Positions 22,649 to 34,101 of a stretch of DNA of 64,000 nt are shown here, piece by piece. Within the stretch, counting starts at the first letter, position 1, and each line of letters begins with the position of its first letter. Under the pieces are notes generated by a model. That model made no database searches, was not told where the DNA came from, and saw only the letters and a list, made by a program, of their open reading frames with translations. The stretch is from the NCBI GenBank assembly GCA_001414345.1, contig LLCB01000035.1, positions 124,001 through 188,000 on the forward strand, read 5' to 3'. The position numbers were made by a program, and so were the translations under genes. Source of the DNA: Hymenoscyphus infarciens (lineage: Eukaryota > Ascomycota > Leotiomycetes > Helotiales > Helotiaceae).

Positions 22649-23062
22649 CTAAATTACATAGAATGATTCTGTAACTCCCTCACCAGGAATATCCACCCCC
22701 ATCAACCACTTAGCGTCATGACCAGAAAAAGTCCCATCCTCACCATACAACTTTATCCTCCCCCCCTTACCCATGTATCATGAGCTGTAGCGTACAAACG
22801 CTTCCTTTATGAAAATCGTACTTTCTTTCTGGCTTGGTAATTTTGCCATCCGCCAAGTGACTTTCGTGGGTATCATTGATCAAAAAAAAAAACGATCCTT
22901 CGTCGAAACACACCAAAACTTCTTCTGCACCGGAGCTAGATTCATTGTACCAAGGCGGTACAACGCAATAACCAAATGCCAGGTGACGCCTGATATGATA
23001 TAGCTGAAAGCTCGGTAACAAGACGAGATAGTGCTGACGGCAATGCCTGATGCCACAGACAT
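22649..23062 (-). pseudogene. Broken ORF of unknown family downstream of YAK1
   Basis: On the minus strand one frame reads FGYCVVPPWYNESSSG, then EVLVCFDEGSFFFLINDTHE and KPERKYDFHKGSVCTLQL. It meets one in-frame TAA (about 22767) and continues in the same frame with IKLYGEDGTFSGHDAKWLMG to a TAG at 22649. Both halves look protein-like and no good ATG opens this frame. Another frame, starting with ATG at 23062, could supply an N-terminus if the frame slipped in the run of ten or more T at about 22885. I recognise no family. It could instead be the 3' UTR of YAK1 with chance coding potential, or contain a small unrecognised intron at the TAA (the sequence there is GGGTAAGG). Confidence 0.35.
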
Positions 23063-23080
23063 AGTGAGTGATAAGGAGGC

Positions 23081-25986
23081 TCAATGCCATTGGCTTTGTC
23101 CCATAAAACCTTCCTCGAGCGTACGGTCCTCCAAATTTCGGATAAAGTCCCGATTGCTTCTCGCGCCGCCTTGCTGCTGACCACCCTGTGCCGCTCTACT
23201 GCCTCTTCGTCTAGCACTTCCAGGGTTTCCATCTGGAGCTCCATCTGGCGGAGGCGGATAGTACGCTGGGCTAGGTTGAAGACGAATAGGAGCATTTGGA
23301 TCAAGGTGACTGGCCACTCGTTGAATAGTGACGGGAATCCCACCTTGCTGAACTTCCATAGTCGATGCTCTTTGACGACCGGCTGCTGCTCGAATATTGG
23401 CTTGTTGGTACAAACTTTGCTGTGTAGCTGGACCGGGCCCATACTGAGACGGCATTTGGCCATGAGCTTGAGGCATCATAGGCATCTGGTTGTATGGTCC
23501 TGGCTGTTGTTGTGAGGGATAAGGAGGGGGAGGTCCTTGGTGATTGGTGGCTGGTGAGTACATGTTATTGTAAACCGGAGCACCTTGTTGTTGGGGTGGT
23601 GGCTGCTGTTGAGGTGGATACTGGCCTATAGGAACGCCAGATGCATATTGCGATTGGTGCGATTGAGCCGCAGCAGAGTGAGCTTGGGCTGAAGCTGCCT
23701 GAGCTGCTGCTTGGGCTCGTTGCTTGCTCAGAGCCTCAGCTTGTTGCTGTTGCTGGGTTCCAGGAGCAGGTGATCTATTGACAGAACTGGATTTGAGGTT
23801 CATGGGTGGCACGAAAGGTCCAGTATACTTCTGTTGCGTGATGAATGGATGGAGCTTAGCCTGCTGGGGTGACCATCGTTCCAGGGGGTTAATATTGAGC
23901 AATCCACGAACAAAGTCAATGAATGCAACACGATTGTTCATTTCTATAATTTATTAGTGACGGCATAAGAGGAAGATGCTCTCTTAACATACCTCGATCG
24001 ATTTCGCTCTGCTTCATGTTCTTTCGTGGCATTGCGTAAGAACGAATTATTTCCGGCAGCGTAGTTGCTTGGAAATATTTTTTGCTTGGCTGCTCTTTGG
24101 TTCCATGCTCACGCGAGTACTGATCCATACTCTTCAAATGGTAAGTTCGTCTCCCATAATCATCCACATCGGTTCTCTTTTCGAAAAATTCTCCAGACTG
24201 TTTTCCCATTTCGAGCATCCAGTTAGGTGGATTTCCAAGCATTTCCACAATTCTAGACACCTGATTGTACTCAGAGGATCCAGGGAAGAGCGGAAGTCCA
24301 AGGAAGAGCTCCACAACGATGCACCCCAAAGACCACATATCGATCGCGGACGAATATGGCAACCCCAGTAACACCTCGGGAGATCTGTAAAATCGAGACT
24401 GGATGTACGTGTAAACCGTTTGACGTTCGTCACATGCTGACCCAAAATCGATAATTTTGATAATTGGACTTTCCAGATTTTTCAGCAAGATGTTTTCCGG
24501 CTTCAAATCGCAGTGAATCAAACGGGCCTTGTTCAACAGACTCAGTCCATTCAGAAGTTGTTGTGCAAATACCCGTACAAGAGTTGTGCTCAATCCCCTA
24601 AATTGATTCTGTTTGATGAGTTCGTACAAGTTGACACTCAGTAGCTCAAAAACCAAACATAGATGCTGTCGATGGATAAAGGTATCCTTGAGTCGAAGCA
24701 AGTGATGATCGTCATTTTTGTCAAGTTTCGTGTTAAGCTATAAAGTATTAGTATGCCCCAAGCCATTGGGCCATGTATTTTCTCACCAAATCAAGTACCG
24801 ATACTTCCATCATACTTTGATTGAAGTAAGCGGTCCTATTCTTGACAACCTTCACGGCCACTACCTCCTGCGTCTTTAAATTCTGACATTTGACAACCTG
24901 GCCAAAGGTACCTTGTCCAAGCACGTCGAGGATGAGATAGCGATTTCTACTCGCTGTTAGCATACTCCCCCACTAAGAATCCAGAATTGTTGACCTCGGG
25001 ACATACTTATGACCAGTCTCCTCCGACCCGAGAATGTCATTCACATAAAGTATATAATCACTGTCTTCATTATCGAACCCATCATTCTTTGTTCCCTTGC
25101 TTGGCTTGGTCAAGACTCGGCGAGGATTTCGAGAGGATTCATATTTGAAGCTAGGATTGCAAATTCGATAAGTGGATGGTAGATGACTTGTGAGGGCTTG
25201 AAGCGGCTACATTTCAAGGTCAGTTTACTTATTTTTGTCCAAGACTGGGCATTACTGACACTTATAAAGCCTCCTTCAGGATTTGCTCTTCTGAATGCAG
25301 GCTGCGAGTTGACCTTTGGCTGCAGGTCGGTCATGGCTCGAATCTTTGTGAATTCAGGAACAGGCCCTCTTCCTGGAGGCCCTTGTTGCTGTGGGACCGG
25401 TCGACGGGGGGATTTTGGGTCATTTCCAAAGACCGCATTCAGCTGCGCAGTCGCGGATGGCGGGTAGCCCTCATTGTTTGAGGCATACGGGGTGATTGGG
25501 GGTAGCTGTTGAGACTGTTGCCGGTTTGCGTAGTAATTTGTCGGTGAAGAGAAATTCCCAGCAGCTCGTGTGGGGGATTGTCGTTGGGCTGGAGACGCAT
25601 ATTGACCCTGTGGGGGCGCACCATATGGTGAGCTTGGAGAGAGTGTCTCCATGGGAGAGTATCTCTGAGCAGCAGCTGAAGGCTCTTGAGAACCATGATG
25701 TGTTCCTATCCGACTTCCAGACAAGTGCTGTTGATGGTGTGGTCGCATGGGATATTTCATGCCGCTGTATGGATCACCCGCGTCTTGCATTGCTACGTCG
25801 CCGTTGGGATCTCTCATCTGCGGAGTCGTCGCAGTGGGAGAGGCTGTATGAGAGTGAGATTGAGGATGTGCGCTTAGGGCGCCTTGATATTGCTCGTATG
25901 CGAAGCCGGCGGGGGGTTGGGTTTGAGGATTGCCGTTTCCGTTGTAGGTTTGGGAGTTGTTGTAATCTCGCGACGACATGGGCGGC

Positions 25987-26049
<63 letters not shown>

Positions 26050-26141
26050 CCTTGGTTTGGTGGGGGGTTTCCAGTATTGCCAGTATACCTTCTCGACGAT
26101 GCTGCTCCTCCCGATTCGGGAAACTGCTGCCACTGATCCAT
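23081..26141 (-). CDS. YAK1: YAK1 DYRK-family protein kinase
   Basis: Five exons (25260-26141, 25007-25206, 24787-24946, 23993-24737, 23081-23943) give 949 aa. The start MDQWQQFPESGG is the first sensible ATG. Yak1 is a dual-specificity kinase that restrains growth under glucose limitation and stress, opposing PKA. Residues 1-290 are glutamine/proline-rich with about 20 consecutive glutamines. The Yak1 block ESSRNPRRVLTKPSKG precedes the kinase domain: glycine loop GQGTFG at about 371, catalytic lysine 393, HCDLKPEN with D491, DFG at 511, and the activation-loop YTY at 523-525, which DYRK kinases autophosphorylate. The C-terminus is Q/P-rich and ends LEDRTLEEGFMGQSQWH. The first donor (GTCAGT) was chosen because it joins GGFIS to PLQALTSHLP. 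Confidence 0.96.
25989..26048. repeat. Pure CAG/CTG microsatellite in YAK1
   Basis: Twenty uninterrupted CTG units on the plus strand (CAG on the coding strand) encode the polyglutamine tract. The purity of the repeat suggests length variation among strains. Confidence 0.95.
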
Positions 26142-28419
26142 CGTTGAGTCAGCGCAGAGAGCGAGCAGTCGGACTGGGTTCGGGGGAGGGCTCTTGTTGG
26201 TGCTGGCGTCTGCAACGCAAAGGGCCAAAGAGCGAGCAAGACGAGCGAGCCACACCGAAGCTAAGCTAACCCAACCTCTCCAGTCAGGCGGAAGGCAAGA
26301 GTGGTTGTCGATGTAAAAATCGAAGCCTCAACGAGGCAGAAACAGCCTTTTAAAATCCCACTGGGTGTCAACGATGCATAGCGGTAGCGCGGAGGAGGCA
26401 GAGGAGGAGGAATCTTGACCAAGAGCAAAGGACCTCAGGAGGGTTTTGCCAGGTCGGCGCAGCCCCAGAGCATTAGCGCACAGCAGGGTGAATGGATCAC
26501 TAGGTGCGAAGCGAGTTGAGGGGACAAAACCACCATATGAAAACTCCGCAATTAGATTTCTATAAAATATATATGACGGAATTTGGAGTTGGCTTGGGAC
26601 GGGACCTGCTTCAACGTCAAAGGAATGTTCGTCATGGAATGCGTCAGGTTGGTTATGGTTACAGCAATACGTTGGCGAAGTTGGTCTTGTAAGAGTCTTG
26701 GTCAGTCACCGTTCTTTCTAGATACCCAACTTATACGAACGGTTTAAGTTTTCTTTGGCCCCAAATCTCCTGAAGCAATCAAGTTTGGTATAATCCGTAT
26801 TTTCCAATACGTGTATGTAGAACGACCACCAAGGACTTAAAATTATCTCTTGTCTTAAAAGATTTTTACTACTTTTCACCGGCGAAGAGTGCCTTTGTGT
26901 GGTACGAAGCAACAAAGGGAATAGCACGAGTAAGCTGAAACTTATTCGGCGTTCCAGGAAGGGAAATCCATGGAAATGGAGGGATACCCGCATATAATGA
27001 ACATAGAAGATAACCTCAGATGAGATCGGAAAAGTTCCGCGAATGCATGACACCAACGCATTTTCATTTCAGTATCGTGCAGGTCGATTTCAAACCTTCC
27101 GAGTTGGTTACTTTCTTCCCTTCCATTGATTGAGCCATTGGATGGTTCCTTTTGCAGAATCCAGACCCTCTATTCGCGGGGCAAACGGCGGAAAAGTTAC
27201 GAGTTATGCTACAAGTTTCCGGGGTTGTCAATAAAAGCGGGTGTTAACTCTCGCTCTGATTGGGATCACTATTGGTTTTAAATTAACTTCAAGGTAGAAC
27301 AGCAGCAACATTTGACAGCTGCAAGGGATCATTCGAGTCTCGCGTCTGCGCATGTGAACTCGTACAAACTTCTCCATCTCTTCAGCCCCACCTGTGCCAG
27401 TTTGCTGAGTTGGTTCTATATTGATTCATTCAGGACTTTATGTGTGACCCGATGCTTAGGTCTACCTACAGAAGTCACCCGAAGATCAGGCAAAGAGACG
27501 AATATAAAGCTACTTCCAGTGGCTTGCAGAAGTTGTTGACAGGCTGGGGCCCAGAGTGGAAGACAATCAGAGTCCCGCCTTCCCTTTCGACTGTTCCTGT
27601 CTAGGTAGAAAACCAAAATAATTACCTTTAGGTCATGTTAATTTTCGAGCTAAAAGGGAAGGGAAACAATCGTAAAGTTCTGGTACTACTGTACTCTGGT
27701 AGTGTTTTCATACCTTAGTAGCCAGTGTGAATGAAGCCCAACTTTATCTGTAGGAATTCAGTCATTTCCCACATCGTGACTCCAAAAAATACTCCCACAC
27801 GGTATGATTCACTCTATTTTGGGACACGCATAGTTTGACTGTTTCTCTAAACTCCAACCCAGTACCAGTATCAAATCAAAAGTTCACGAATTCACATGAT
27901 CTCGCGATAGCGAAGAAAAGCGGCACTGCATAACGCCTTTGTGAACCTGCTAAAATCAAATTGCAAAACAGGGAGAGTTAAAGAAAGTACTTACAAGACT
28001 GTGATATGAATCAAGTTTAACTTTCCAAACTATCCGAAAAAAGAAACAAGGGTGGTTCATAATCCAATGCAAGAAAGAGGTTTTTGGCATCAAGTGCTGG
28101 CTGCTTTTCCGGTGCCTCCCTGATGACGCATTGCCGGTGAACTTCAAGCTCACTTTCGCCATTGCCATCCTCAACTTCTTGAGCTTGCAATTTCGGCGGC
28201 GCATACGGATAACTTTGTTTTTTCACCTTCACGTGGTGAATGAATCTCTCTTTCCCTCTTTCTACGACGTTAATTTGAATCTCTGGTCTAATCGCTAGCG
28301 CTCACCTCTTTCCTTTCAATTGGTTTACCTGCCGCCTAGCACCTAATCACTTTCGGATGCCTCAACCCATTTCTTGAACACCGCGCCCTTTTCCCTCAAA
28401 GCGCAAACCTATCACCAAG
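26142..28419. other. Long divergent intergenic region between YAK1 and RAD26
   Basis: About 2.3 kb separates two outward-facing genes. It should hold both promoters and long 5' UTRs. A minus-strand frame is open for about 90 codons at 28017-28290 (YPYAPPKLQAQEVEDGNGE), but no ATG opens it. No repeat or RNA gene was recognised. Confidence 0.5.
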
Positions 28420-31400
28420 ATGGAAACCCATAGCGAGCCCAACCTCTACCGCGAGCCGGAAGAGGCTGGTTCATCTTCTGCCCCTCGTGTCAAGCTACAA
28501 AGAGAAGGGACGGAGACCATCGCCGAAGCTGTCGCAGTTGCTGCAGATGCTGCTCTCGAAGATGGAACGCCCTCGGAAGAATTGGGACTCGATGAAGCAC
28601 AGCCAACCGCCACAGACGAAGCCAGTGTGCTCAAGGGCTTGACGGAGAACGTACGGGATCAAGATGACCTCGAGCGGGATATCACAAATCAGGCGAACTT
28701 GGTGATGATCGAGCAGGAGGACGAGAGAGATCAGAAGCGTATTGACAAGGTCAACTCCAACATCGACAAACTCGGAGTCCAGAAGAACACGCAAAAGCGC
28801 CGATTGACTACCCTCACGAATAACCCACTTATGCGAAAACGATGCGCCGAAGAAATTACGCGGCTGGATACAGAGATCAAGGGACTGAAGAAAGATATTG
28901 AGGATATACAGACGCGCATGGAAGAGAGACACCAGTACGATGGAACAGATGGAGCACCGGCAGATGCCATTAGTGGTAATAAGCGGATGCCGAATGAAAG
29001 CCAGAGAGACTTCCTGATACGTACCGGAAAGATTACACCATTTTCGCGAATGCCAGCAAGAGGCCCAGAAGGTTTAAATGGGGATCTTATGGAAGTTTTG
29101 TTGGATGCAGAGGAAGAGGTGGATGAAGAGATAGCTGCGATCAATGCAGCAGCAGCGGAACCCAGATCGCATCAAAATCTACGACTACCTGGTTTTGCTG
29201 AGGCCTCTGAGAGTGGTACTAGTACTCCTTCAAGCGAATTCTCCTTACGCCCTAGAAAGAAAAGAAAGGTCGATAGTGATGCTTCAACCCCTCGCGCAAA
29301 GCAATCGTCTCTAGACGAAGAAGCCGATGCATTTACTCCTGGCAGTTCAGAGGAAGATGTGTTGGACGAGTTCGCCGAAGATGACGAAGAGGATATGCTC
29401 ATGACTTCTCGAACGGCGGGTAAAAGAAAGGCTAAGTCGAAGACCAAGAAGTCTGAGGAGCAAGTAGATATCGCTGGCATCGACGATGGAAACGAAAAGA
29501 TGTACCAGGCGAGGCTCAAGGGGTGGGTCGAAAAGAGAAGCGCAGCAAGACGTCATAAAGTAGAACATGACCAGGCCAATGCCGAAGAAATTCAATCCGA
29601 AGTAGCAGAGGACGAGGAGGAATGGTTCAAGCCATGCCCTGATGCTCCAGATCACCACTTTGATAATGCTTTAAAGCTACCTGGCGATATCTACCCTGCC
29701 CTTTTTGATTACCAGAAGACGGGTGTTCAATGGCTTGGGGAGTTGTACAATCAATCTGTTGGTGGCATCATTGGCGATGAGATGGGGTTGGGCAAGACTA
29801 TTCAGATCATATCTTTCCTAGCTGGTTTGCATTACAGCAAGAAATTGACGAAGCCAATCATTGTTGTTGCCCCAGCCACGGTACTTCGGCAGTGGGTCAA
29901 CGAATTCCATCGGTGGTGGCCACCCTTGCGAGTATCGATCCTTCATAGTTCTGGCAGTGGAATGCTCAATGTTGGCAACGAGGACCGGCTTGAGGAAAGT
30001 GAAGAGGAAGAGATTTATGGTCGCCACAAGAAACAACCATCCAAATCAGCTAGAGCTGTAAAGAAGATTGTGGACAGAGTTGTTCAGCATGGCCACGTTC
30101 TAGTCACTACTTACGCTGGTCTCCAGTCGTACTCGGATCAGCTAGTTCCTGTGGATTGGGATTACGCCGTTCTGGATGAGGGTCACAAGATTCGAAACCC
30201 GAATACGGCTATTACCATCAACTGCAAAGAGCTGAGAACCGGGAACCGAGTCATTTTGTCTGGTACACCAATGCAAAACAATCTAGTTGAGCTCTGGTCC
30301 TTATTTGATTTTGTGTTCCCCATGCGACTTGGCACTCTTGTCAATTTTCGGCAAGCGTTCGAAGTACCTATCAAATTGGGTGGATATGCCAATGCCACAA
30401 ATCTACAAGTGCTCACTGCAACCAAGTGCGCAGAGACCTTGAAAGCAACCATCAGTCCTTATCTTTTGCAACGCCTCAAGGTCGATGTTGCCTCGGATTT
30501 GCCCAAGAAGAGCGAGCAAGTAATCTTTTGTAAGCTCACGAAACCTCAACGAGAAGCGTACGAAATGTTCCTTTCCTCCGAAGAGATGAACTCGATTCTC
30601 AATCACAAGCGCCAGTCCCTGTTCGGTATTGACATATTACGCAAGATTTGCAATCATCCTGATTTGTTGGATCCTCGACTGAAAGGTAAGCCTGGCTACC
30701 GATGGGGAACTCCAAATAAATCTGGAAAAATGCAAGTCGTGAAGGGGTTGATGGAGGTCTGGAAGGGCATGGGCCACAAGACTTTATTGTTTAGTCAGGG
30801 TGTGCTGATGCTGAATATTCTCGAGGAATTCATCAAGAGTTTGAACGGTTTCCGCTATCTACGAATGGATGGTAGTACCAATATCAAAGATAGACAAACT
30901 CTCGTCGACCAGTTCAACAACGATCCTGATATGCATGTATTTCTCCTCACCACAAAGGTAGGAGGACTCGGCGTCAATCTCACTGGCGCAAACCGGGTTA
31001 TCATTTTTGATCCAGACTGGAATCCTTCTACTGACGTTCAAGCTCGAGAGCGAGCCTGGCGTCTGGGACAAAAAAAGGAAGTTACCATCTATCGATTGAT
31101 GACGGCTGGCACAATTGAAGAGAAGATTTACCAACGTCAAATTTTCAAGCAATTTCTGACAAATAAGATTCTCAAGGATCCCAAGCAACGCCAAACTTTC
31201 CAAATGAAGGATCTTTATGACTTGTTCAGTCTTGGAAGCACGGAAGACGGCACCACTGAAACTGGCGAGATGTTCAAGGGCACCGAGATTGATTTGAACA
31301 AGAATAACGTCCAGCCTGCCATTGAAGGTGCTCCTGCTCAAGATCCGCCTGCAGGTTCTTCGACACAAGCACCCTCTGGTGCCCAGGAGGCAAGCGCCAA

Positions 31401-32100
31401 CACGGACACAGCCGGCAGTGGAACAGACCACAACATTGAGAATCTCGATGGCGTAGGTCGTCTCGAAACCTTCCGTGGTAACCCATCAGAAGACAAACCC
31501 TCCGACAACGAAGCCCGACTCATGGAAGGAATCTTCGCCAACTCCGGTGTCCACAGTGCCCTCGAACACGACCAAATCATCAACGGTAAACAAGTCATCA
31601 CCCCCGACCGCGGAATGCTAGAGCGAGAAGCTAAACGCGTCGCCGCCGAAGCAGCCGCTGAACTTCGCAGAGCCGGACAAGCTGCTTCTCGCATCGTCCC
31701 CGGAACCGTGACTTGGACTGGAGAAGTTGGTAGTGCCGGTCGACCTGTTAATATCCGTAGTCGTGCGAATGGACCGAGTTCTCAATCTATCCTCTCGGGA
31801 CTTGCTAATCGTCAGGGGCTTGCTACGCCGGCTAGTGGGAGTTCGTCGAGATCTGGGACCCCTGGTGCTGGGGAGGGTCAACCCAAGGGAAAGGATTTCA
31901 TGAAGTTGATTCGGGATTTCATCCGTACGCATGGGGGGAGTGTGCCGAGTCAGATGTTGGTGACGCATTTTAATCGCATGTGTAGGAATGAGCGGCAGTC
32001 GGCCGAGTTTAAGCATATGCTGGGGGAGATTGCGAGGTTGGAGAAGGGAGGGAATTCGAGGATGAGGGGGAAGTGGGTTTTGAAGGATGAATTTAAATGA
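28420..32100 (+). CDS. RAD26: RAD26/CSB-type SNF2 ATPase for transcription-coupled repair
   Basis: Intronless, 1226 aa. The family (yeast Rad26, human CSB/ERCC6) binds RNA polymerase II stalled at DNA lesions and recruits excision repair in the nucleus. The N-terminal third is charged, with coiled-coil and acidic stretches and a likely nuclear localisation signal (RPRKKRKV near residue 285). The SNF2 ATPase core contains DEMGLGKT at 453-460 (Walker A), DEGH at 586-589 (Walker B), SGTPMQNN, and motif VI QARERAWRLGQ at 874-884. After the core comes a long linker with DLYDLFSLG, typical of CSB proteins. The C-terminus (DFMKLIRDFIRTHGGSVPSQ) looks like the winged-helix/UBD end of CSB-family proteins. 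All catalytic motifs are intact. The start is the first ATG of the frame. Confidence 0.95.
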   Translation: METHSEPNLYREPEEAGSSSAPRVKLQREGTETIAEAVAVAADAALEDGTPSEELGLDEAQPTATDEASVLKGLTENVRDQDDLERDITNQANLVMIEQEDERDQKRIDKVNSNIDKLGVQKNTQKRRLTTLTNNPLMRKRCAEEITRLDTEIKGLKKDIEDIQTRMEERHQYDGTDGAPADAISGNKRMPNESQRDFLIRTGKITPFSRMPARGPEGLNGDLMEVLLDAEEEVDEEIAAINAAAAEPRSHQNLRLPGFAEASESGTSTPSSEFSLRPRKKRKVDSDASTPRAKQSSLDEEADAFTPGSSEEDVLDEFAEDDEEDMLMTSRTAGKRKAKSKTKKSEEQVDIAGIDDGNEKMYQARLKGWVEKRSAARRHKVEHDQANAEEIQSEVAEDEEEWFKPCPDAPDHHFDNALKLPGDIYPALFDYQKTGVQWLGELYNQSVGGIIGDEMGLGKTIQIISFLAGLHYSKKLTKPIIVVAPATVLRQWVNEFHRWWPPLRVSILHSSGSGMLNVGNEDRLEESEEEEIYGRHKKQPSKSARAVKKIVDRVVQHGHVLVTTYAGLQSYSDQLVPVDWDYAVLDEGHKIRNPNTAITINCKELRTGNRVILSGTPMQNNLVELWSLFDFVFPMRLGTLVNFRQAFEVPIKLGGYANATNLQVLTATKCAETLKATISPYLLQRLKVDVASDLPKKSEQVIFCKLTKPQREAYEMFLSSEEMNSILNHKRQSLFGIDILRKICNHPDLLDPRLKGKPGYRWGTPNKSGKMQVVKGLMEVWKGMGHKTLLFSQGVLMLNILEEFIKSLNGFRYLRMDGSTNIKDRQTLVDQFNNDPDMHVFLLTTKVGGLGVNLTGANRVIIFDPDWNPSTDVQARERAWRLGQKKEVTIYRLMTAGTIEEKIYQRQIFKQFLTNKILKDPKQRQTFQMKDLYDLFSLGSTEDGTTETGEMFKGTEIDLNKNNVQPAIEGAPAQDPPAGSSTQAPSGAQEASANTDTAGSGTDHNIENLDGVGRLETFRGNPSEDKPSDNEARLMEGIFANSGVHSALEHDQIINGKQVITPDRGMLEREAKRVAAEAAAELRRAGQAASRIVPGTVTWTGEVGSAGRPVNIRSRANGPSSQSILSGLANRQGLATPASGSSSRSGTPGAGEGQPKGKDFMKLIRDFIRTHGGSVPSQMLVTHFNRMCRNERQSAEFKHMLGEIARLEKGGNSRMRGKWVLKDEFK

Positions 32101-33366
32101 GGAAACGTTGGAGGGGGGGAGGTGTACTATTATAATGAGTGCGAGATGAAGTGCTTTGATATGGGGAGGGAACTTGTTTTGCTACATAGTTCAGCGAGGG
32201 ATAGATGGGCTGGGGCATCGGAATGGAGCATGATGCATAGCATTGCTATATTTCTAGCGGGGCGTTTGGGATTTGATAATTAATATTTGCTTTCGCTCAT
32301 GGCTGGTAGGCTGGGGCGGAGGTAGATGATGTATCTCGACGTGAGTAGCTCTTCGATCACCAATATGATCTTTACTTGCTCTTTATTATGAAACTCCTTA
32401 TCGCTTTTTTCTTATCACTTTGTTCAGTTTTATTTTCTTGCTGAGTGTATTTGGTATTTGTTTGAGGGTTGGAGAGGGGTGTGGGTTTGAAGTTGAAAGG
32501 GCCGGCGTTTGGAAGGCATCCATTAGTTGACTCCCACCTCCCTGTCTCTGGAGAGATGCGTACCATACGGGTGGGTTCGTTTGGTTTACTTGATTTCAAG
32601 CAGGAAACTCAAAGCGGATATATATAGGCACCTTGTGTCCCATGAGGCCATTCAGCCATACCCATAACCATACCTAATCCCTGCGCTTAAAGTCGCTTGG
32701 AAGAGTAGCTAATATCAACACTTCCATATAACACCATGCGCTATGATGCAATTAACATATAAAGCTATGTTGCCATTCTTTTGAAGGTTTTTAATACCTC
32801 TAGGGTTCCACTAAAGTAAAGTAGACAACCAATCGCGGCATGTTTCTTATCATCGGGCAAGTGTGAGCTTTGCGAGCTACAACAACTTGGAGAGACTTTT
32901 CCTTTTTATGAGAAACATAGCATATATAAGGAAAACAAAAGTCATTGCTCATTATACAGAAAAGCATATGATGTTCCCGGAATTGATTTCAAGTTGGGAT
33001 AGCAACCCGGACCAACAAATGAATGAACAGAAAACCAACCAGGTGTGGGGGATTTTATTCAAACACTACAAATAAAACAAACTCAGATTCAACCACGAAA
33101 TCTTTTGTATCTCTCACCTCAACAAATGCTATCCCCTTCTTTGTATATCGCACCACATGTATATCTTGCTAACCAATTTGGGAAGATCACAGGGGGGCTC
33201 AGAACATCCCTGCACCGGATAACCAGCTTCCCAAAAAGGAAGCTACGAACCCCTCCAATTGGTTTTTTCAATCACTGTCTCCATCTCCCCTGGCTTTCCC
33301 AATCTCTATTTCATCATGTTATTCAAACCCATTCCCTTCTTTAACGGTTGAAGGGAGACAGTCACA
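32101..33366. other. Gene-free stretch between RAD26 and the UstYa-like gene
   Basis: Contains the RAD26 3' UTR and the upstream region of the next gene. Short ORFs here are not protein-like. Nothing else is seen. Confidence 0.45.
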
Positions 33367-34101
33367 ATGTCTCGCGGTCTACTTATCCAGGTCACCTCTA
33401 TCGTGTTATTACTGTCTTTTACCTTTCTCTTCGGCATTCATTATGGACGAAAAACCAGCCAAACTCCCTCGATGTGGGACGCGTTGTCGCATCTTCCCAG
33501 TTCACCAACGATGATGTTGAATGCGAAAGTCTTCACTCCGATCGCGAAGGAAGAATCATTTAAGTCTGCGAAAGCGGCTGCGAATGACACGAATTGGGAG
33601 GAGCTTCTGCCGCCTGGGGAAGGATTTTTGAAGGTCAAAAACGAAAACGGACGGAATGTCAAAATGGGAGTGTCGATGTTTCACCAAATTCATTGCTTGG
33701 TGATGCTCCGAGAGCTGCTTGTGAATCCCACTATGGCGCACTCCAGTGAGACTGGGGATTGGCCGGAGGATAACATACATTGGTTACACTGTTTTGATTA
33801 TTTGGCTCAAGTACGTTTCCATGCTTCCTCAGTACGAGTGTGTTTATGATCATTTGCTTACGCCTTTTGTTTGTAGGGAGTTTTATGTGCAGCAGATGAT
33901 ACATTAGAGAAGCCCGGCTTTACCAAGAATACGAAGGGGGAGGTAGCTATAGGAATCGATGGAATGAATCAAACGCATCAATGTCGAGATTCTTCGAAGT
34001 TATGGGATGTGGTTCTGGATTCTCAGAGGGAACCCAGGAAATCGGAATTGCTAGGGGAGACTACGGTGTTCCCGTTTCCTGGGAAGAGCAAAGGACCATG
34101 A
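33367..34101 (+). CDS. UstYa-family (DUF3328) membrane-anchored oxidase-like protein
   Basis: Two exons (33367-33810, 33877-34101) give 222 aa. Residues 5-25 form one membrane anchor (IVLLLSFTFLFGIHYG). The two signature motifs of the family are present: HQIHC at 106-110 and HWLHC at 138-142, followed by FDYLAQ and C-A-A-D and TLEKP. UstYa-type proteins catalyse oxidative cyclisation or related steps in ustiloxin-type ribosomal peptide pathways and in some other fungal secondary metabolite pathways; many genomes also carry solitary copies of unknown substrate. No precursor-like peptide with Kex2-cut repeats, no peptidase and no methyltransferase was found nearby, so the substrate is unknown. 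Confidence 0.88.

Noticed and set aside
26142..26255. N-terminal extension of YAK1
   Set aside because: Open frame, but the first ATG giving the family-typical start (MDQWQQF) is at 26141.
25884..26269. Long ORFs with polyalanine or polyleucine opposite or out of frame to YAK1
   Set aside because: They are translations of the CAG/CTG tract in other frames, not genes.
28017..28290. Minus-strand frame open for about 90 codons (contains YPYAPPKLQAQEVEDGNGE) upstream of RAD26
   Set aside because: It looks mildly protein-like, but no ATG opens it and it would sit head-on against RAD26. An open run of this length is not rare by chance.
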